Source: Sulfurospirillum sp964441765 (GTDB lineage Bacteria; Campylobacterota; Campylobacteria; Campylobacterales; Sulfurospirillaceae). From it: a stretch of DNA of 64,000 bases. Made by a program: the position numbers and the translations under genes. Every line of letters starts with the position of its first letter. The first letter of the stretch is position 1. The stretch covers positions 1 through 64,000 of the forward strand of contig CAYTVI010000002.1 in NCBI GenBank assembly GCA_964441765.1. Reading direction: 5' to 3'. A model generated the notes under the pieces. That model was not told where the DNA came from, made no database searches, and saw only the letters and a program-made list of their open reading frames with translations. Shown here one piece after another: positions 7,532 to 17,417 of the stretch.

Positions 7532-10005
7532 GCGATGTTTTAATAACAATTGATGGAAAACAGTGTGTTGCAAAAGAGGGTGAGTACATTTTAAATGTGG
7601 CAAGGCGCAATGGTATTTTCATACCAGCTCTTTGTTATGTGACGAACTGTTCTCCAACACTGGCGTGCCGTTTGTGTTTGGTTGAGGTTGATGGCAAGCG
7701 CGCTTATAGCTGTAATGCGAGAGTCAAAGAGGGCATGGGCGTTATCAGCAAAAGTGAAGAAATCGAAAAAGAGCGTCGTGCGATTATGGAGATTTACGAC
7801 ATTAATCATCCTTTAGAGTGCGGTGTGTGTGACCAAAGTGGTGAATGTGAACTGCAAAACTACACCTTAGAGATGGGTGTTGATTCGCAACGCCATTGTG
7901 TTGCCGATACACAACGTCCTACTAAAAATTGGGGTGCAATACATTATGATGCCTCTTTATGTATTGTGTGTGAGCGCTGTATTACGGTGTGTAAAGATAT
8001 GATTGGTGAGTCTGCCCTTAAAACAGTACCAAGAGGTGGAGCAGAGCTTGATAAAGCATGGAAAGATAAAACAGAAAAAGATGCTTATGCGATGTGGAAT
8101 AAACTACAAAAATCTATTATCGGTGTGGCAAGCGGTGCGGAGACATTAGACTGTACGCAGTGTGGTGAATGTACAGCGGTGTGTCCTGTGGGTGCGCTGG
8201 TAGGAAGTGATTTTCAATACACATCAAACGCTTGGGAACTTAAAAAAATTCCAGCGTCTAACCCACACAGTAGCGATTGTTCTTTAATCTATTATGATGT
8301 GAAGCAAAAAGGGATTCATAACCCTGAACTTAAAATTTACCGTATCAGCAGCGACCAAACGTATGCACCACTTCATGCTGCGGCACGTTATGGGTTTGAT
8401 TTTGAAAATGTGGTGGAAGGTAAAGATGAAAAAGCCTTTGCACAAGCTGTTGAACTTTTAAAAACCAAAGTCGATACCATCGCGTTTGATAGTTATATTA
8501 CCAACGAAGAAGCGTTGATTTTACAAAAACTCAAAGAAAAATATGGCTATAAACTGGTCAATAAAGATGCCTATGCGTATCAAAATTTTATGAAAGCGTT
8601 TGCAAGTACCAGTGGTAAAAATCTTTACAGTGGCGATATCAATAGTGTTCGAGCCAGTAATTTTGTAGTCAGTTTTGGGACGGCCATTAAAACCGATAGC
8701 CCTAATATGGGATATGCCATGAACAATGCTATTGGGATGAACAAAGGGGCTGGAATTTATTTTCATCCTATTAGCGACCCGATTGTTTCAGGATATTCTA
8801 AAAACCTTTTAAGCGTTACGCATAAAGTAGGAAGCGAAGAGGCGATAGCGTATTTGTTACTTGACCTTTTTGGAGACAAAGAAGCAATGCCAAAACACGT
8901 TGTTGAATACTTAGCAACGTTCCATACCCTTTCTAAAAAAACCATTCAAGAGAGCATCAAAGAAGATGTCAAAGAGATGGTAAAAGATGAAGAGAGCGGT
9001 GAGGAAAAAGAGGTTGTTAAATCAATTACAAAAGTGGTGGATAAAGAGATAGAAGTCGATACCAATGCCTTAATTGAACTTATCGGTGCTGAAGCAGATT
9101 TTACGGAGAAAATGACAAAGTTACTTGATAAAAAAGATAGCTTTAGTTTAATCGTAGGTGAAGATGTATACACCCATCCACGCTCACACAACATTGCAAA
9201 ATTATTGGGACTTATTGAACGTTTTACACCGTTTAGTGTGGTTATTATTCCTAGCAAAACGAATACGCTCGGTGTTTCGCTGATTTGTGATTTGGATGAA
9301 ACAAGCGGTAACTTTACGTTGGGCTATAACGTTAAAGGTGACTTTACACTCAGTAGCTTAGGTAAAGGTGAACTGTCTATGCCAGCACTTAATCAACAAG
9401 AAGGAACCTTTACCTCATTTAATAAACGTGTTGTTCCTACCAACGTGGCGTTGCCATTTAAAGGGTATTGTCTGAATGATATTGCCAATGCGCTGGATTT
9501 AGAAGCAGAGTGGACGATAGATTATACCTCGATGTTGCCTGTCACAAAAGGCTTTAAAGCGGTTGAGTTTGATAGCTTACCAAACCGTTACGAGAATGAT
9601 GGCAGTGAAAACAGAGGGTATGCACTTGATGTTCTCACCTTTACATGTAATGATGAAGTTGAAAACCTAGCTCCGATTAAAAATTACGAAGGTGATATCG
9701 TGTATCGTGCCAACCCTGTGCACCAATTTAGCGCCTTTACCAACAAAGCACATCAACTCAATGAAGCAGGTGCTATGTATGTTTCACAAGCCTTTTTAGA
9801 AGCGAAAGGATTGAGTGATGCAGAGGTGGTGAAACTTGAAAATAAAGATGGAGATACCTTAGTGATTGCCATCAAAGTCGATAGCCATCTGGATGGAATG
9901 ATAGGGTATCTTCCAACCTTTGATACAAAAATAGATGTGAGCCCATTTTTTAAAGATGGGTATCGATTTGCGAGCATTACGCTCAAAGGAGTGAATCATG
10001 ACTGA
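7528..10005 (+). CDS. nuoG: NADH-quinone oxidoreductase subunit G
   Basis: 825 residues. N-terminal ferredoxin-like domain with [2Fe-2S] ligands Cys36, Cys47, Cys50 and Cys62; a His94-Cys98-Cys101-Cys107 site for the unusual 3Cys1His cluster; then two [4Fe-4S] sets, Cys145/148/151/155 and Cys209/212/215/219. The rest is a degenerate molybdopterin-oxidoreductase-like region. A Lys/Glu/Val-rich stretch at about residues 474-511 looks like a charged insertion. Starts by ATGA overlap with the preceding gene and overlaps nuoH by 8 bases. In this operon NuoG probably receives electrons directly from the NuoE/F substitutes. Confidence 0.95.
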   Translation: MSDVLITIDGKQCVAKEGEYILNVARRNGIFIPALCYVTNCSPTLACRLCLVEVDGKRAYSCNARVKEGMGVISKSEEIEKERRAIMEIYDINHPLECGVCDQSGECELQNYTLEMGVDSQRHCVADTQRPTKNWGAIHYDASLCIVCERCITVCKDMIGESALKTVPRGGAELDKAWKDKTEKDAYAMWNKLQKSIIGVASGAETLDCTQCGECTAVCPVGALVGSDFQYTSNAWELKKIPASNPHSSDCSLIYYDVKQKGIHNPELKIYRISSDQTYAPLHAAARYGFDFENVVEGKDEKAFAQAVELLKTKVDTIAFDSYITNEEALILQKLKEKYGYKLVNKDAYAYQNFMKAFASTSGKNLYSGDINSVRASNFVVSFGTAIKTDSPNMGYAMNNAIGMNKGAGIYFHPISDPIVSGYSKNLLSVTHKVGSEEAIAYLLLDLFGDKEAMPKHVVEYLATFHTLSKKTIQESIKEDVKEMVKDEESGEEKEVVKSITKVVDKEIEVDTNALIELIGAEADFTEKMTKLLDKKDSFSLIVGEDVYTHPRSHNIAKLLGLIERFTPFSVVIIPSKTNTLGVSLICDLDETSGNFTLGYNVKGDFTLSSLGKGELSMPALNQQEGTFTSFNKRVVPTNVALPFKGYCLNDIANALDLEAEWTIDYTSMLPVTKGFKAVEFDSLPNRYENDGSENRGYALDVLTFTCNDEVENLAPIKNYEGDIVYRANPVHQFSAFTNKAHQLNEAGAMYVSQAFLEAKGLSDAEVVKLENKDGDTLVIAIKVDSHLDGMIGYLPTFDTKIDVSPFFKDGYRFASITLKGVNHD

Positions 10006-10990
10006 AACAGCCCTTATTATTGAAACCATTATTAAAGCGACCATTGTTTTAGCTGTTACGGCAGGTATGGGTGCTTTTGCAACATGGATAGAACGTAAAG
10101 TTTTGGCTTTCATGCAACGCCGTCTTGGACCGATGCATGTTGGACCTTATGGCGTTTTACAACTTGCGGCAGATGGAATTAAGCTCTTTACCAAAGAAGA
10201 TATTATCCCTCAAAATGTGGTTCGCCCTATCTTTATGATAGCGCCTGTTATTGCGGCAACAACAGCATTTGTAGCGATGGCGGCGATTCCTTTTTTCCCA
10301 GAATTTACCGTTTTTGGCTATACGGTTCATCCGATTGTCTCTGATATTAATGTGGCTGTTTTATATGTCATGGGGGTTGCATCGGTAGGGGTTTATGGAC
10401 CGCTTTTAGCAGGAATGAGCAGTGCAAACAAATGGTCTCTTTTAGGTGCGGCACGTGCGGTGGTACAAATGCTCTCTTTTGAAGTGGTCAGTGGACTTTC
10501 TATTTTAGCACCGATTATGATGATAGGCTCACTTTCACTCATTGATATTAACGACTATCAAAGCGCAGGAGTGAGCGATTGGCTTATCTGGAAACAACCT
10601 TTAGCCTTTATCTTATTTGCCATGGCAGGATTTATGGAGACAAACCGTTCACCGTTTGATACGATTGAGTTTGAAGCCGAGGTGGTTTCTGGCTATGCAA
10701 CGGAGTATTCGGGTATGCGTTGGGGGCTTTTCTTTGTGGGTGAGTATGCCAATATGATTACAGTTTCTGTGCTTGTGAGTATCATATTTATGGGGGGATA
10801 CAATCCCATTTGGTTTATACCTGGTGCACTTGTGATGTTACTCAAGGTCTCATTTTGGATTTTCTTATTTTTATGGGTAAGGGCTGCGTGGCCACACATT
10901 AGACCTGATCAATTGATGTGGGTGTGTTGGAAAGTCTTAATGCCTTTAGCCGTGGTCAATATTTTGATTACCGGTTTTGTATTAATTTAA
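9998..10990 (+). CDS. nuoH: NADH-quinone oxidoreductase subunit H
   Basis: 330-residue membrane subunit with about eight hydrophobic helices that contributes the quinone entry channel. Conserved cytoplasmic loop ERKVLAFMQRRLGPMHVGP (residues 31-49) and the acidic ETNRSPFD-EFEAE segment (about residues 214-229) are intact. The start overlaps nuoG by 8 bases. Confidence 0.97.
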   Translation: MTETALIIETIIKATIVLAVTAGMGAFATWIERKVLAFMQRRLGPMHVGPYGVLQLAADGIKLFTKEDIIPQNVVRPIFMIAPVIAATTAFVAMAAIPFFPEFTVFGYTVHPIVSDINVAVLYVMGVASVGVYGPLLAGMSSANKWSLLGAARAVVQMLSFEVVSGLSILAPIMMIGSLSLIDINDYQSAGVSDWLIWKQPLAFILFAMAGFMETNRSPFDTIEFEAEVVSGYATEYSGMRWGLFFVGEYANMITVSVLVSIIFMGGYNPIWFIPGALVMLLKVSFWIFLFLWVRAAWPHIRPDQLMWVCWKVLMPLAVVNILITGFVLI

Positions 10991-11000
10991 GGAGCATGTG

Positions 11001-11615
11001 ATGGAACTTAAAGATTTTAAACAACGCAACATCGCTCCAGGGTATATCTTTTTTGAGGGCGAGGCAAAACCTGAAAATGGATGGGAATCTTTTAAACGAG
11101 TGCTTAAACGCAGCATCAAAGGTGAACTTTTTGTAGGTTTATGGATTGTTTTTCGTGAGATGATTCGTTTTGATATTCATACGGTTCAGTATCCTGCTGA
11201 AAAATTGGAAATGGGACCTCGTTATAGAGCGATTCATAAATTGCTTCGTTTGTTTGAAAGTGGAAATGAGCGATGTATTGGTTGTGGATTGTGTGAAAAG
11301 ATTTGTATTGCAAAATGTATTCGTATGGATACCCACATTGATGAGAAAAGCCGTAAGGTTGTGAGTGAATACAGCATCAACTTTGGACGTTGTATCTTTT
11401 GTGGGTATTGTGCAGAAGTGTGTCCTGAACTTGCCATCGTTCATGGTCCTGAATATGAAAATGCGAGTGAGCAGCGTGCCCATTTTGGTTTAAAAGAGGA
11501 CATGTTAACCCCTCTTGATACCTTTAGAGCCAAACAACAAAAAGAGTTCCCAGGATTTGGTGCATTGAGTGACAATGCTGATGATGCTGTGAAACAAACA
11601 CCCCTAGCGTATTGA
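11001..11615 (+). CDS. nuoI: NADH-quinone oxidoreductase subunit I
   Basis: 204-residue ferredoxin-type subunit carrying clusters N6a/N6b that link NuoG to NuoB. Cluster ligands: Cys92/95/98/102 (CIGCGLCEKIC) and Cys131/134/137/141 (CIFCGYCAEVCP). The first set is followed by Ile instead of the usual Pro and by an extra Cys at 106. The ATG at 11001 is preferred to the GTG at 10998 because GGAG at 10991-10994 is better spaced. Confidence 0.96.
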   Translation: MELKDFKQRNIAPGYIFFEGEAKPENGWESFKRVLKRSIKGELFVGLWIVFREMIRFDIHTVQYPAEKLEMGPRYRAIHKLLRLFESGNERCIGCGLCEKICIAKCIRMDTHIDEKSRKVVSEYSINFGRCIFCGYCAEVCPELAIVHGPEYENASEQRAHFGLKEDMLTPLDTFRAKQQKEFPGFGALSDNADDAVKQTPLAY

Positions 11616-11622
11616 GGTTAGC

Positions 11623-12183
11623 ATGTATGAAGTGATAGCGTTTTATGTATTTTCAGCACTGACGATTGGTATGTTTGCCATCGTAGTTTTGAGTAAAAAT
11701 GCACTCTATGCCATGAGTGCCTTAGCAGGTGGGATGATTTTTATCTCTGGATTTTTCTTTATCTTAGATGCCGAGTTTTTAGGCGTCGTACAAATCACGG
11801 TGTATTCAGGTGCGATTATGGCTTTGTATGCGTTTGGTATGATGTTTTTTGACACGACACGCGATGTTAAAGAAATCGTACGTTCTAAAAAAGTGGCATA
11901 CACGCTTTCTATTTTAAGTGCTGTCTTATTGGTCGTGATTTTATGTGCGCCGTTCTTTTCGAGTAAAGTGGAAGCATTGTATCCTACGATTGAAAATGTT
12001 GGTAATGTTCAGATGATAGGCTTAGTACTGTTTACCAAATACCTTGTTCCTTTTGAGCTTGCCGCTATTATGCTTCTCGTTGCCATGATTGCAGGGATTG
12101 TTTTGGCAAGTAAGCGTATGGATGAGCATTTGGGACATGTTGGAATTGACGATGAGATTGAAGAAGCAAGGGAGGGAAAATGA
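11623..12183 (+). CDS. nuoJ: NADH-quinone oxidoreductase subunit J
   Basis: 186-residue membrane protein with five hydrophobic helices; the family motif around residues 57-75 (VVQITVYSGAIMALYAFGMM) is clear and includes the helix that changes conformation in complex I. ATG at 11623 follows GAGG. The 3' end overlaps nuoK by 4 bases. Confidence 0.95.
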   Translation: MYEVIAFYVFSALTIGMFAIVVLSKNALYAMSALAGGMIFISGFFFILDAEFLGVVQITVYSGAIMALYAFGMMFFDTTRDVKEIVRSKKVAYTLSILSAVLLVVILCAPFFSSKVEALYPTIENVGNVQMIGLVLFTKYLVPFELAAIMLLVAMIAGIVLASKRMDEHLGHVGIDDEIEEAREGK

Positions 12184-12482
12184 TAACTTTAACACATTAT
12201 CTTGTGCTAGCAGGTATTTTATTTGCTATTGGACTTGTCGGTGTGATGAAACGAACCAATCTTTTGATGCTTTTTTTCTCCACAGAGATTTTGCTCAATG
12301 CCGTTAATGTTGGATTTGTTGCTGTATCACACTATTATGGTGATTTAACGGGGCAAGTATTTGCATTTTTCATCATAGCCGTAGCGGCCAGTGAAGTAGC
12401 CGTTGGGCTTGGTCTTCTTATCTTGTGGTATAAACACAATGGGTCGGTTGATCTTAACAGTTTACAGACGATGAAAGGATAA
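12180..12482 (+). CDS. nuoK: NADH-quinone oxidoreductase subunit K
   Basis: 100-residue, three-helix membrane subunit, the usual length for the family. The conserved Glu of the second helix lies in FSTEILLNAVN (residues 34-44) and the second Glu in AASEVAVGLGLLI (about 69-81); both belong to the proton pathway. ATGA overlap with nuoJ. Confidence 0.96.
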   Translation: MITLTHYLVLAGILFAIGLVGVMKRTNLLMLFFSTEILLNAVNVGFVAVSHYYGDLTGQVFAFFIIAVAASEVAVGLGLLILWYKHNGSVDLNSLQTMKG

Positions 12483-12486
12483 GCAC

Positions 12487-14343
12487 ATGGAAAAATACCT
12501 TTATATTGCTCTATTTGCTCCTCTTGCAAGTTCACTGTTTGTTGCCTTGTTTGCCGCACGCCCAAAGATGCTTTTTACAGGGATTGTTGCTTCGATGCTT
12601 ATTGCGCTTTCGATGGTTGCATCGTTTATTTTACTGATAGATGTTAACACGTACGGACCTTTACATGTAAATATGATGGACTGGATTAGTGCAGGTAATT
12701 TAGTGATTCCTTTTGGCTTTGTGGTGGATGAGGTTTCGGTCATTATGATGGTGACGGTGACACTGGTTTCAACCATCGTTCATATCTATTCTATTGGTTA
12801 TATGGATCATGATAAGAGTTTTAATCGCTTTTTCTCTTACCTCTCTGCTTTCGTTTTTTCGATGATGATTTTGGTAATGAGCGATAACTTTGTAGGTCTT
12901 TTCATTGGTTGGGAAGGTGTAGGGCTTTGTTCGTGGTTACTCATTGGTTTTTGGTATCACAAACACTCAGCGTCTTGGGCTGCGAATGAAGCATTTATTA
13001 TGAACCGAATTGCCGATCTTGGTATGCTCATGGGACTTTTCCTTATCTACTGGAATGTGGGTTCATTTCAATATGATGATGTTTTTGCCAGTGTTAAAGA
13101 GTTAGACCCTACGATTGTTGTGATGATAGGCATCTTTTTATTTATCGGTGCGATGGGTAAATCAGCACAGTTTCCTCTCCACACATGGCTAGCGGACGCG
13201 ATGGAAGGTCCAACACCCGTTTCTGCACTCATTCATGCGGCAACGATGGTAACAGCAGGGGTTTATTTGGTCATTCGTGCAGGAGAGCTTTACAGTTTAA
13301 TTCCTGAAGTGGGTTTTGCCATTGCCTCACTGGGTGCTTTTGTTGCTCTATTTGCTGCTTCGATGGCGCTTGTCAATAATGACCTTAAACGTATTATTGC
13401 GTATTCAACCCTTTCGCAACTGGGGTATATGTTTGTCGCAGCGGGTCTTGGTGCGTATTGGATAGCACTTTTCCATCTTATGACACACGCTTTCTTTAAA
13501 TCGTTGTTATTCTTGGGTGCTGGTAACGTGATGCATGCCATGCATGATGAGCTTAACATCAAAAAAATGGGTGGCTTGTACGGTTCGATGAAGGCAACCG
13601 CCATTTTGATGAGTGTGGCTTCAGTAGCCCTTGCAGGTATTTATCCGTTTGCTGGCTTTTTCTCAAAAGATAAAATCTTAGAAGTGGCCTTTAATGAAGG
13701 GGCTTATTTCTTATGGTTTGCACTTTTTATTGGTGCAGGACTTACCGCATTTTACAGCTTCCGTTTAGTCATGTTGGTATTTTTTGGCGAAAAAGAGTAT
13801 AAAAAATTTGGACTTCATCCGCATGAAGCACAGCCATTTGTCATTTATGCCTTGCTTCCTTTAGGACTTTTAGCCATTGTGGCAGGATTTTTTGAGCATG
13901 CATTTCATGGTTTTACAACAAAATTGTTACGTAATTATGAAATTACTATTGCGCATGGAACAGAGGTGGTCTTAATCGCAGCCACATTAGGTATTGCTCT
14001 TAGTGGTATTGCTTTTGCGGTTTATAAATATAAACGTGGTGGTTTTTCAAAATCTTTGGAAGAGGGTTTCTTGTATAAGTTGTTGAGCAATCAATACTAT
14101 ATTCCTTTGGCGTATGAGCGTTTTATTATGCGTCCATTTACAACGCTTTCACACTTTATGTGGGAAAAAATTGATATGAAAATAGTCGATGCAACCGTTG
14201 ATATGATAGCGCGCGTCTTGTACCAGACAGGGCACAATGCACGTAAATTGCAAAGTGGTAACCTCTCTGATATGTTACGATGGATGGTTGTGGGTATGGT
14301 TGTCCTACTTGTGTTTGCCATCTTTTACAGACCCATGGTATAG
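12487..14343 (+). CDS. nuoL: NADH-quinone oxidoreductase subunit L
   Basis: 618 residues, the distal antiporter-like proton-pumping subunit, with about 14-16 transmembrane helices and a long lateral helix near the C-terminus. The channel block GKSAQFPLHTWLADAMEGPTP (about residues 225-245) and the preceding WEGVGLCSWLLIGFW (about 146-160) are intact. A TTACATGTAA copy (12661) is coded as Leu-His-Val near residue 60. Confidence 0.96.
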   Translation: MEKYLYIALFAPLASSLFVALFAARPKMLFTGIVASMLIALSMVASFILLIDVNTYGPLHVNMMDWISAGNLVIPFGFVVDEVSVIMMVTVTLVSTIVHIYSIGYMDHDKSFNRFFSYLSAFVFSMMILVMSDNFVGLFIGWEGVGLCSWLLIGFWYHKHSASWAANEAFIMNRIADLGMLMGLFLIYWNVGSFQYDDVFASVKELDPTIVVMIGIFLFIGAMGKSAQFPLHTWLADAMEGPTPVSALIHAATMVTAGVYLVIRAGELYSLIPEVGFAIASLGAFVALFAASMALVNNDLKRIIAYSTLSQLGYMFVAAGLGAYWIALFHLMTHAFFKSLLFLGAGNVMHAMHDELNIKKMGGLYGSMKATAILMSVASVALAGIYPFAGFFSKDKILEVAFNEGAYFLWFALFIGAGLTAFYSFRLVMLVFFGEKEYKKFGLHPHEAQPFVIYALLPLGLLAIVAGFFEHAFHGFTTKLLRNYEITIAHGTEVVLIAATLGIALSGIAFAVYKYKRGGFSKSLEEGFLYKLLSNQYYIPLAYERFIMRPFTTLSHFMWEKIDMKIVDATVDMIARVLYQTGHNARKLQSGNLSDMLRWMVVGMVVLLVFAIFYRPMV

Positions 14344-14355
14344 GAGAGTAGGATT

Positions 14356-15882
14356 ATGGAACATATATTATCATTGATGGTTTTTTTCCCAGCAATTGCT
14401 GTTTTGCTAGGTTTTATGGTCAATAAGGAGAGTATTCGTGCTTATGGTATCGGTGTAAGTGCTATTGAGTTTTTGCTCAGTATCATTCTTTGGATTGCTT
14501 TTGATCCAAACAATGCAGGATATCAATTTGTTGAATTTTTTCCTTTGATTCCAAGCTATGGGATGAGTTATTATTTAGGAGTGGATGGTATTTCGTTATT
14601 TTTAGTTATTTTAACGACATTTATTACGATGATTTCATTTATCGCTTTGAGTGTTGAAAAAGATATCAAAAATCTTATTTTGACCGTGTTATTTTTAGAA
14701 ATGACGATGGTGGGTGTTTTTGTTATTTTGGACATCATTTGGTTCTATGCCTTTTGGGAACTCTCTTTGGTTCCAATGCTCTACATCATTGGTGCATGGG
14801 GAAGTGCAAGACGGGTTTATGCCGCAATCAAGTTTTTCCTTTATACTTTTGCAGGCTCTATTTTGATGCTTATAGGTATTTTGTATATGGGATATTTGTA
14901 TCAAGAAGCAACAGGCGTTTGGAGTTTTGCTTTACCTGATTGGTACATGTTACAAATTCCCTTTGATACACAATTATGGCTCTTTGGAGCATTTTTCTTA
15001 GCCTTCGCGATTAAGGTTCCTATGTTTCCATTTCATACATGGTTACCTTATGCACATGGTCAAGCACCGACGATTGGTTCTATTATCCTTGCGGCTGTTC
15101 TGTTAAAGATGGGAAGTTATGGTTTTGTTCGTTTTTCACTCCCACTTTTTCCTGATGCCTCGGTCTATTTTTTAATGCCTATTGCTATCATCGCGATTAT
15201 TATGGTGATTTATGCAGCGATGATAGCGTATGCGCAAGAAGATATGAAACAAGTGATAGCGTATAGCTCAATCTCTCATATGGGCATTGTCGTTCTTGGT
15301 ACGTTTGCCATGAATGCGGAAGGGATTACAGGTTCTATCTTTTTAATGCTAAGTCATGGAATTGTGAGCGGTGCTTTGTTTATGTTGGTAGGTGTTATTT
15401 ACGATAGACGACATACAAAATTGATGAGTGATTTTGGAGGATTGGCACAGGTAATGCCAAATTTTGCCACCGTTTATGGCATCATGTTGATGGCTTCTGT
15501 TGGACTTCCTTTAACCATTGGATTTGTAGGGGAGTTTTTGTCATTAGCAGGGTTTTATCGCATCAATTGGGTGATGAGTCTGTTAGCAGGAACAGGCATT
15601 ATTTTAGGAGCAGTGTATATGCTAGTATTGTATAAACGCTCCTTCTTTGGGCAAGTGGTTCATGAAGAAAACAAAACACTTAAAGATTTAAATGCTAAAG
15701 AGTTAACGGCATTGATTCCACTGGTTGCATTGGTCGTTTTATTAGGTGTCTATCCAAAGCCGGTACTTAGTACAATTGATATGAGTGTGCAAAAAATGTT
15801 AAGCTTGATGGAGCAAAAAGCCACTGAGCCAAGTACGAAAGAGCTTATCATTAAAGCGAACACCATAGGAGGAACAAAATAA
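14356..15882 (+). CDS. nuoM: NADH-quinone oxidoreductase subunit M
   Basis: 508-residue antiporter-like membrane subunit with about 14 helices. Conserved segments include FWELSLVPMLYIIGAWG (about residues 132-148), the FAIKVPMFPFHTWLP channel block (about 217-231) and YSSISHMG (about 303-310). GTAGGA precedes the ATG. The stop overlaps the nuoN start by one base. Confidence 0.97.
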   Translation: MEHILSLMVFFPAIAVLLGFMVNKESIRAYGIGVSAIEFLLSIILWIAFDPNNAGYQFVEFFPLIPSYGMSYYLGVDGISLFLVILTTFITMISFIALSVEKDIKNLILTVLFLEMTMVGVFVILDIIWFYAFWELSLVPMLYIIGAWGSARRVYAAIKFFLYTFAGSILMLIGILYMGYLYQEATGVWSFALPDWYMLQIPFDTQLWLFGAFFLAFAIKVPMFPFHTWLPYAHGQAPTIGSIILAAVLLKMGSYGFVRFSLPLFPDASVYFLMPIAIIAIIMVIYAAMIAYAQEDMKQVIAYSSISHMGIVVLGTFAMNAEGITGSIFLMLSHGIVSGALFMLVGVIYDRRHTKLMSDFGGLAQVMPNFATVYGIMLMASVGLPLTIGFVGEFLSLAGFYRINWVMSLLAGTGIILGAVYMLVLYKRSFFGQVVHEENKTLKDLNAKELTALIPLVALVVLLGVYPKPVLSTIDMSVQKMLSLMEQKATEPSTKELIIKANTIGGTK

Positions 15883-17369
15883 TGTTAGAGCCTATTTCTA
15901 TTAATGTTGCTGCGCTTAATTTACCAGCACTTCTTCCTATGGCTATTTTGGCGTTAGGTGCTTTGGCAATTATTGTTGCAGACTTGGCGGTCAAAGGACT
16001 GAATCGTAGCTTTTTTACCATGATAGGTGTTTTATTTATCATTCTTGATTTAGGAGCTGTTATTGGATTTAATGGACCGGTAAGAGGATTTTTTGATGTT
16101 CTTTTAGTCGATGGTATTGCAACGCTTGCACAGATTATTATTTTAGTAGCATCAGCTTTTTTCTTGCCTTTATCACTCAGTCATCGCCATTTTAGAGAAT
16201 TTGAAATGGCAGAGTTTTATGCACTCTTTTTATTTATGATTGTAGGCTTCCAATTTATGGTGGTCAGTGATAATCTTATTTTGATTTTTATTGGACTTGA
16301 AACGTCAAGTTTAGCACTTTACACGCTTATCGCAATGCATAATCGTGCAAAGGCCTTTGAAGCAGCCATTAAATATTTTACAATGGGCGCACTTGCGGCA
16401 GGGTTATATGCTCTTTCTGCATTGATTTTTTATGCATTAACAGGAAGTGTTGAGATCCATCAAATCGAAGAAGTACTTTTAGCGCGAGACTTTGAGCCAT
16501 TGGTCGGTGTTCTTGCCGCAACGGTCTTTATGGTAGGAGCCTTAGGATTTAAACTCTCTTTAGTGCCATCGCACACATGGACGCCTGATGTGTACGAAGG
16601 GAGTTCAGCTCCATTGGCTGGGTATATGGCAGTCGTTCCAAAAATTGCAGGATTTGTTGTTGCGATGCGTTTGTTTGAGATGATTGTACTCTCAGGTGTT
16701 GTATGGCTAGAGCAAGCTCTTTATGTGCTTGTGGTCTTAACCATGACGTTAGCAAATATCACAGCGTTAGTGCAAGAAGATGTTAAACGAATGCTCGCTT
16801 TTAGCTCCATCTCTCACGCAGGTTCGATGATGGCAGCTATCTTAATAGGTACGACGCAAGCGAATACAGCACTTTTTATGTACTGGACACTTTTTATGTT
16901 TACAAATCTTGGTGCCTTTACGATGTTGTGGATTGTAAGACATCGTAAAAATCTTTGGGATGAGCGTTATCAGCATCCCTTTACGAAATTCTCTGGAATG
17001 ATTAAAGTTATGCCTATTATGGCAACGATTATGGCAATTTTCATGTTTGCCCTAGCAGGTATGCCACCTTTTTCAGTTTTTTGGGGGAAATTATATCTCT
17101 TAAGTGCAGCTATTAATGCGGGCTTTATTTTCCTTGCGATTATTATGGTAATTAACAGTGCGATTGCTGTTTATTATTATATGAAGTTGGTCGTGTATAT
17201 GTTTTTAAAAGAACCTGTGACTGACGATGCACGAATTTATAGCACAAACGCCTCAACACCGTTAAAGGCTATTGTTGGGTTTGCCGCGATGATAACGGTC
17301 TTTGCTATTTTATTTGTCGAACCATTACTAGGTATTATCACAAAATATGTTTCAGTAAGTGGTTTTTAA
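15882..17369 (+). CDS. nuoN: NADH-quinone oxidoreductase subunit N
   Basis: 495-residue antiporter-like subunit, the last nuo gene. Recognisable blocks: FIGLETSSLALYTLIA (about residues 137-152), FKLSLVPSHTWTPDVYEGS (about 222-240), FSSISHAGSMMA (about 307-318). AGGAGGA at 15867-15873 is a strong ribosome binding site inside the nuoM 3' end. A terminator follows directly, closing the operon. Confidence 0.97.
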   Translation: MLEPISINVAALNLPALLPMAILALGALAIIVADLAVKGLNRSFFTMIGVLFIILDLGAVIGFNGPVRGFFDVLLVDGIATLAQIIILVASAFFLPLSLSHRHFREFEMAEFYALFLFMIVGFQFMVVSDNLILIFIGLETSSLALYTLIAMHNRAKAFEAAIKYFTMGALAAGLYALSALIFYALTGSVEIHQIEEVLLARDFEPLVGVLAATVFMVGALGFKLSLVPSHTWTPDVYEGSSAPLAGYMAVVPKIAGFVVAMRLFEMIVLSGVVWLEQALYVLVVLTMTLANITALVQEDVKRMLAFSSISHAGSMMAAILIGTTQANTALFMYWTLFMFTNLGAFTMLWIVRHRKNLWDERYQHPFTKFSGMIKVMPIMATIMAIFMFALAGMPPFSVFWGKLYLLSAAINAGFIFLAIIMVINSAIAVYYYMKLVVYMFLKEPVTDDARIYSTNASTPLKAIVGFAAMITVFAILFVEPLLGIITKYVSVSGF

Positions 17370-17371
17370 TG

Positions 17372-17400
17372 CAAGGGGTTTTTCTAACCCCTTGTCTATT
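17372..17400 (+). terminator. Intrinsic terminator of the nuo operon
   Basis: Arms 17372-17380 and 17386-17394 form a 9-base-pair, partly G/C stem with a 5-base loop, followed by a T-rich run. It begins 3 bases after the nuoN stop. Confidence 0.85.
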
Positions 17401-17405
17401 TTTGC

Positions 17406-17411
17406 TATAAT
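17406..17411 (+). promoter_or_regulatory. TATAAT box of pflA, giving a probable leaderless mRNA
   Basis: TATAAT preceded by TTTTTGC, typical of Campylobacterota sigma-70 promoters that need no -35. It ends 6 bases before the pflA ATG, so transcription should begin at or next to the A of the start codon. No Shine-Dalgarno sequence is present. Confidence 0.65.
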
Positions 17412-17417
17412 GTAACT

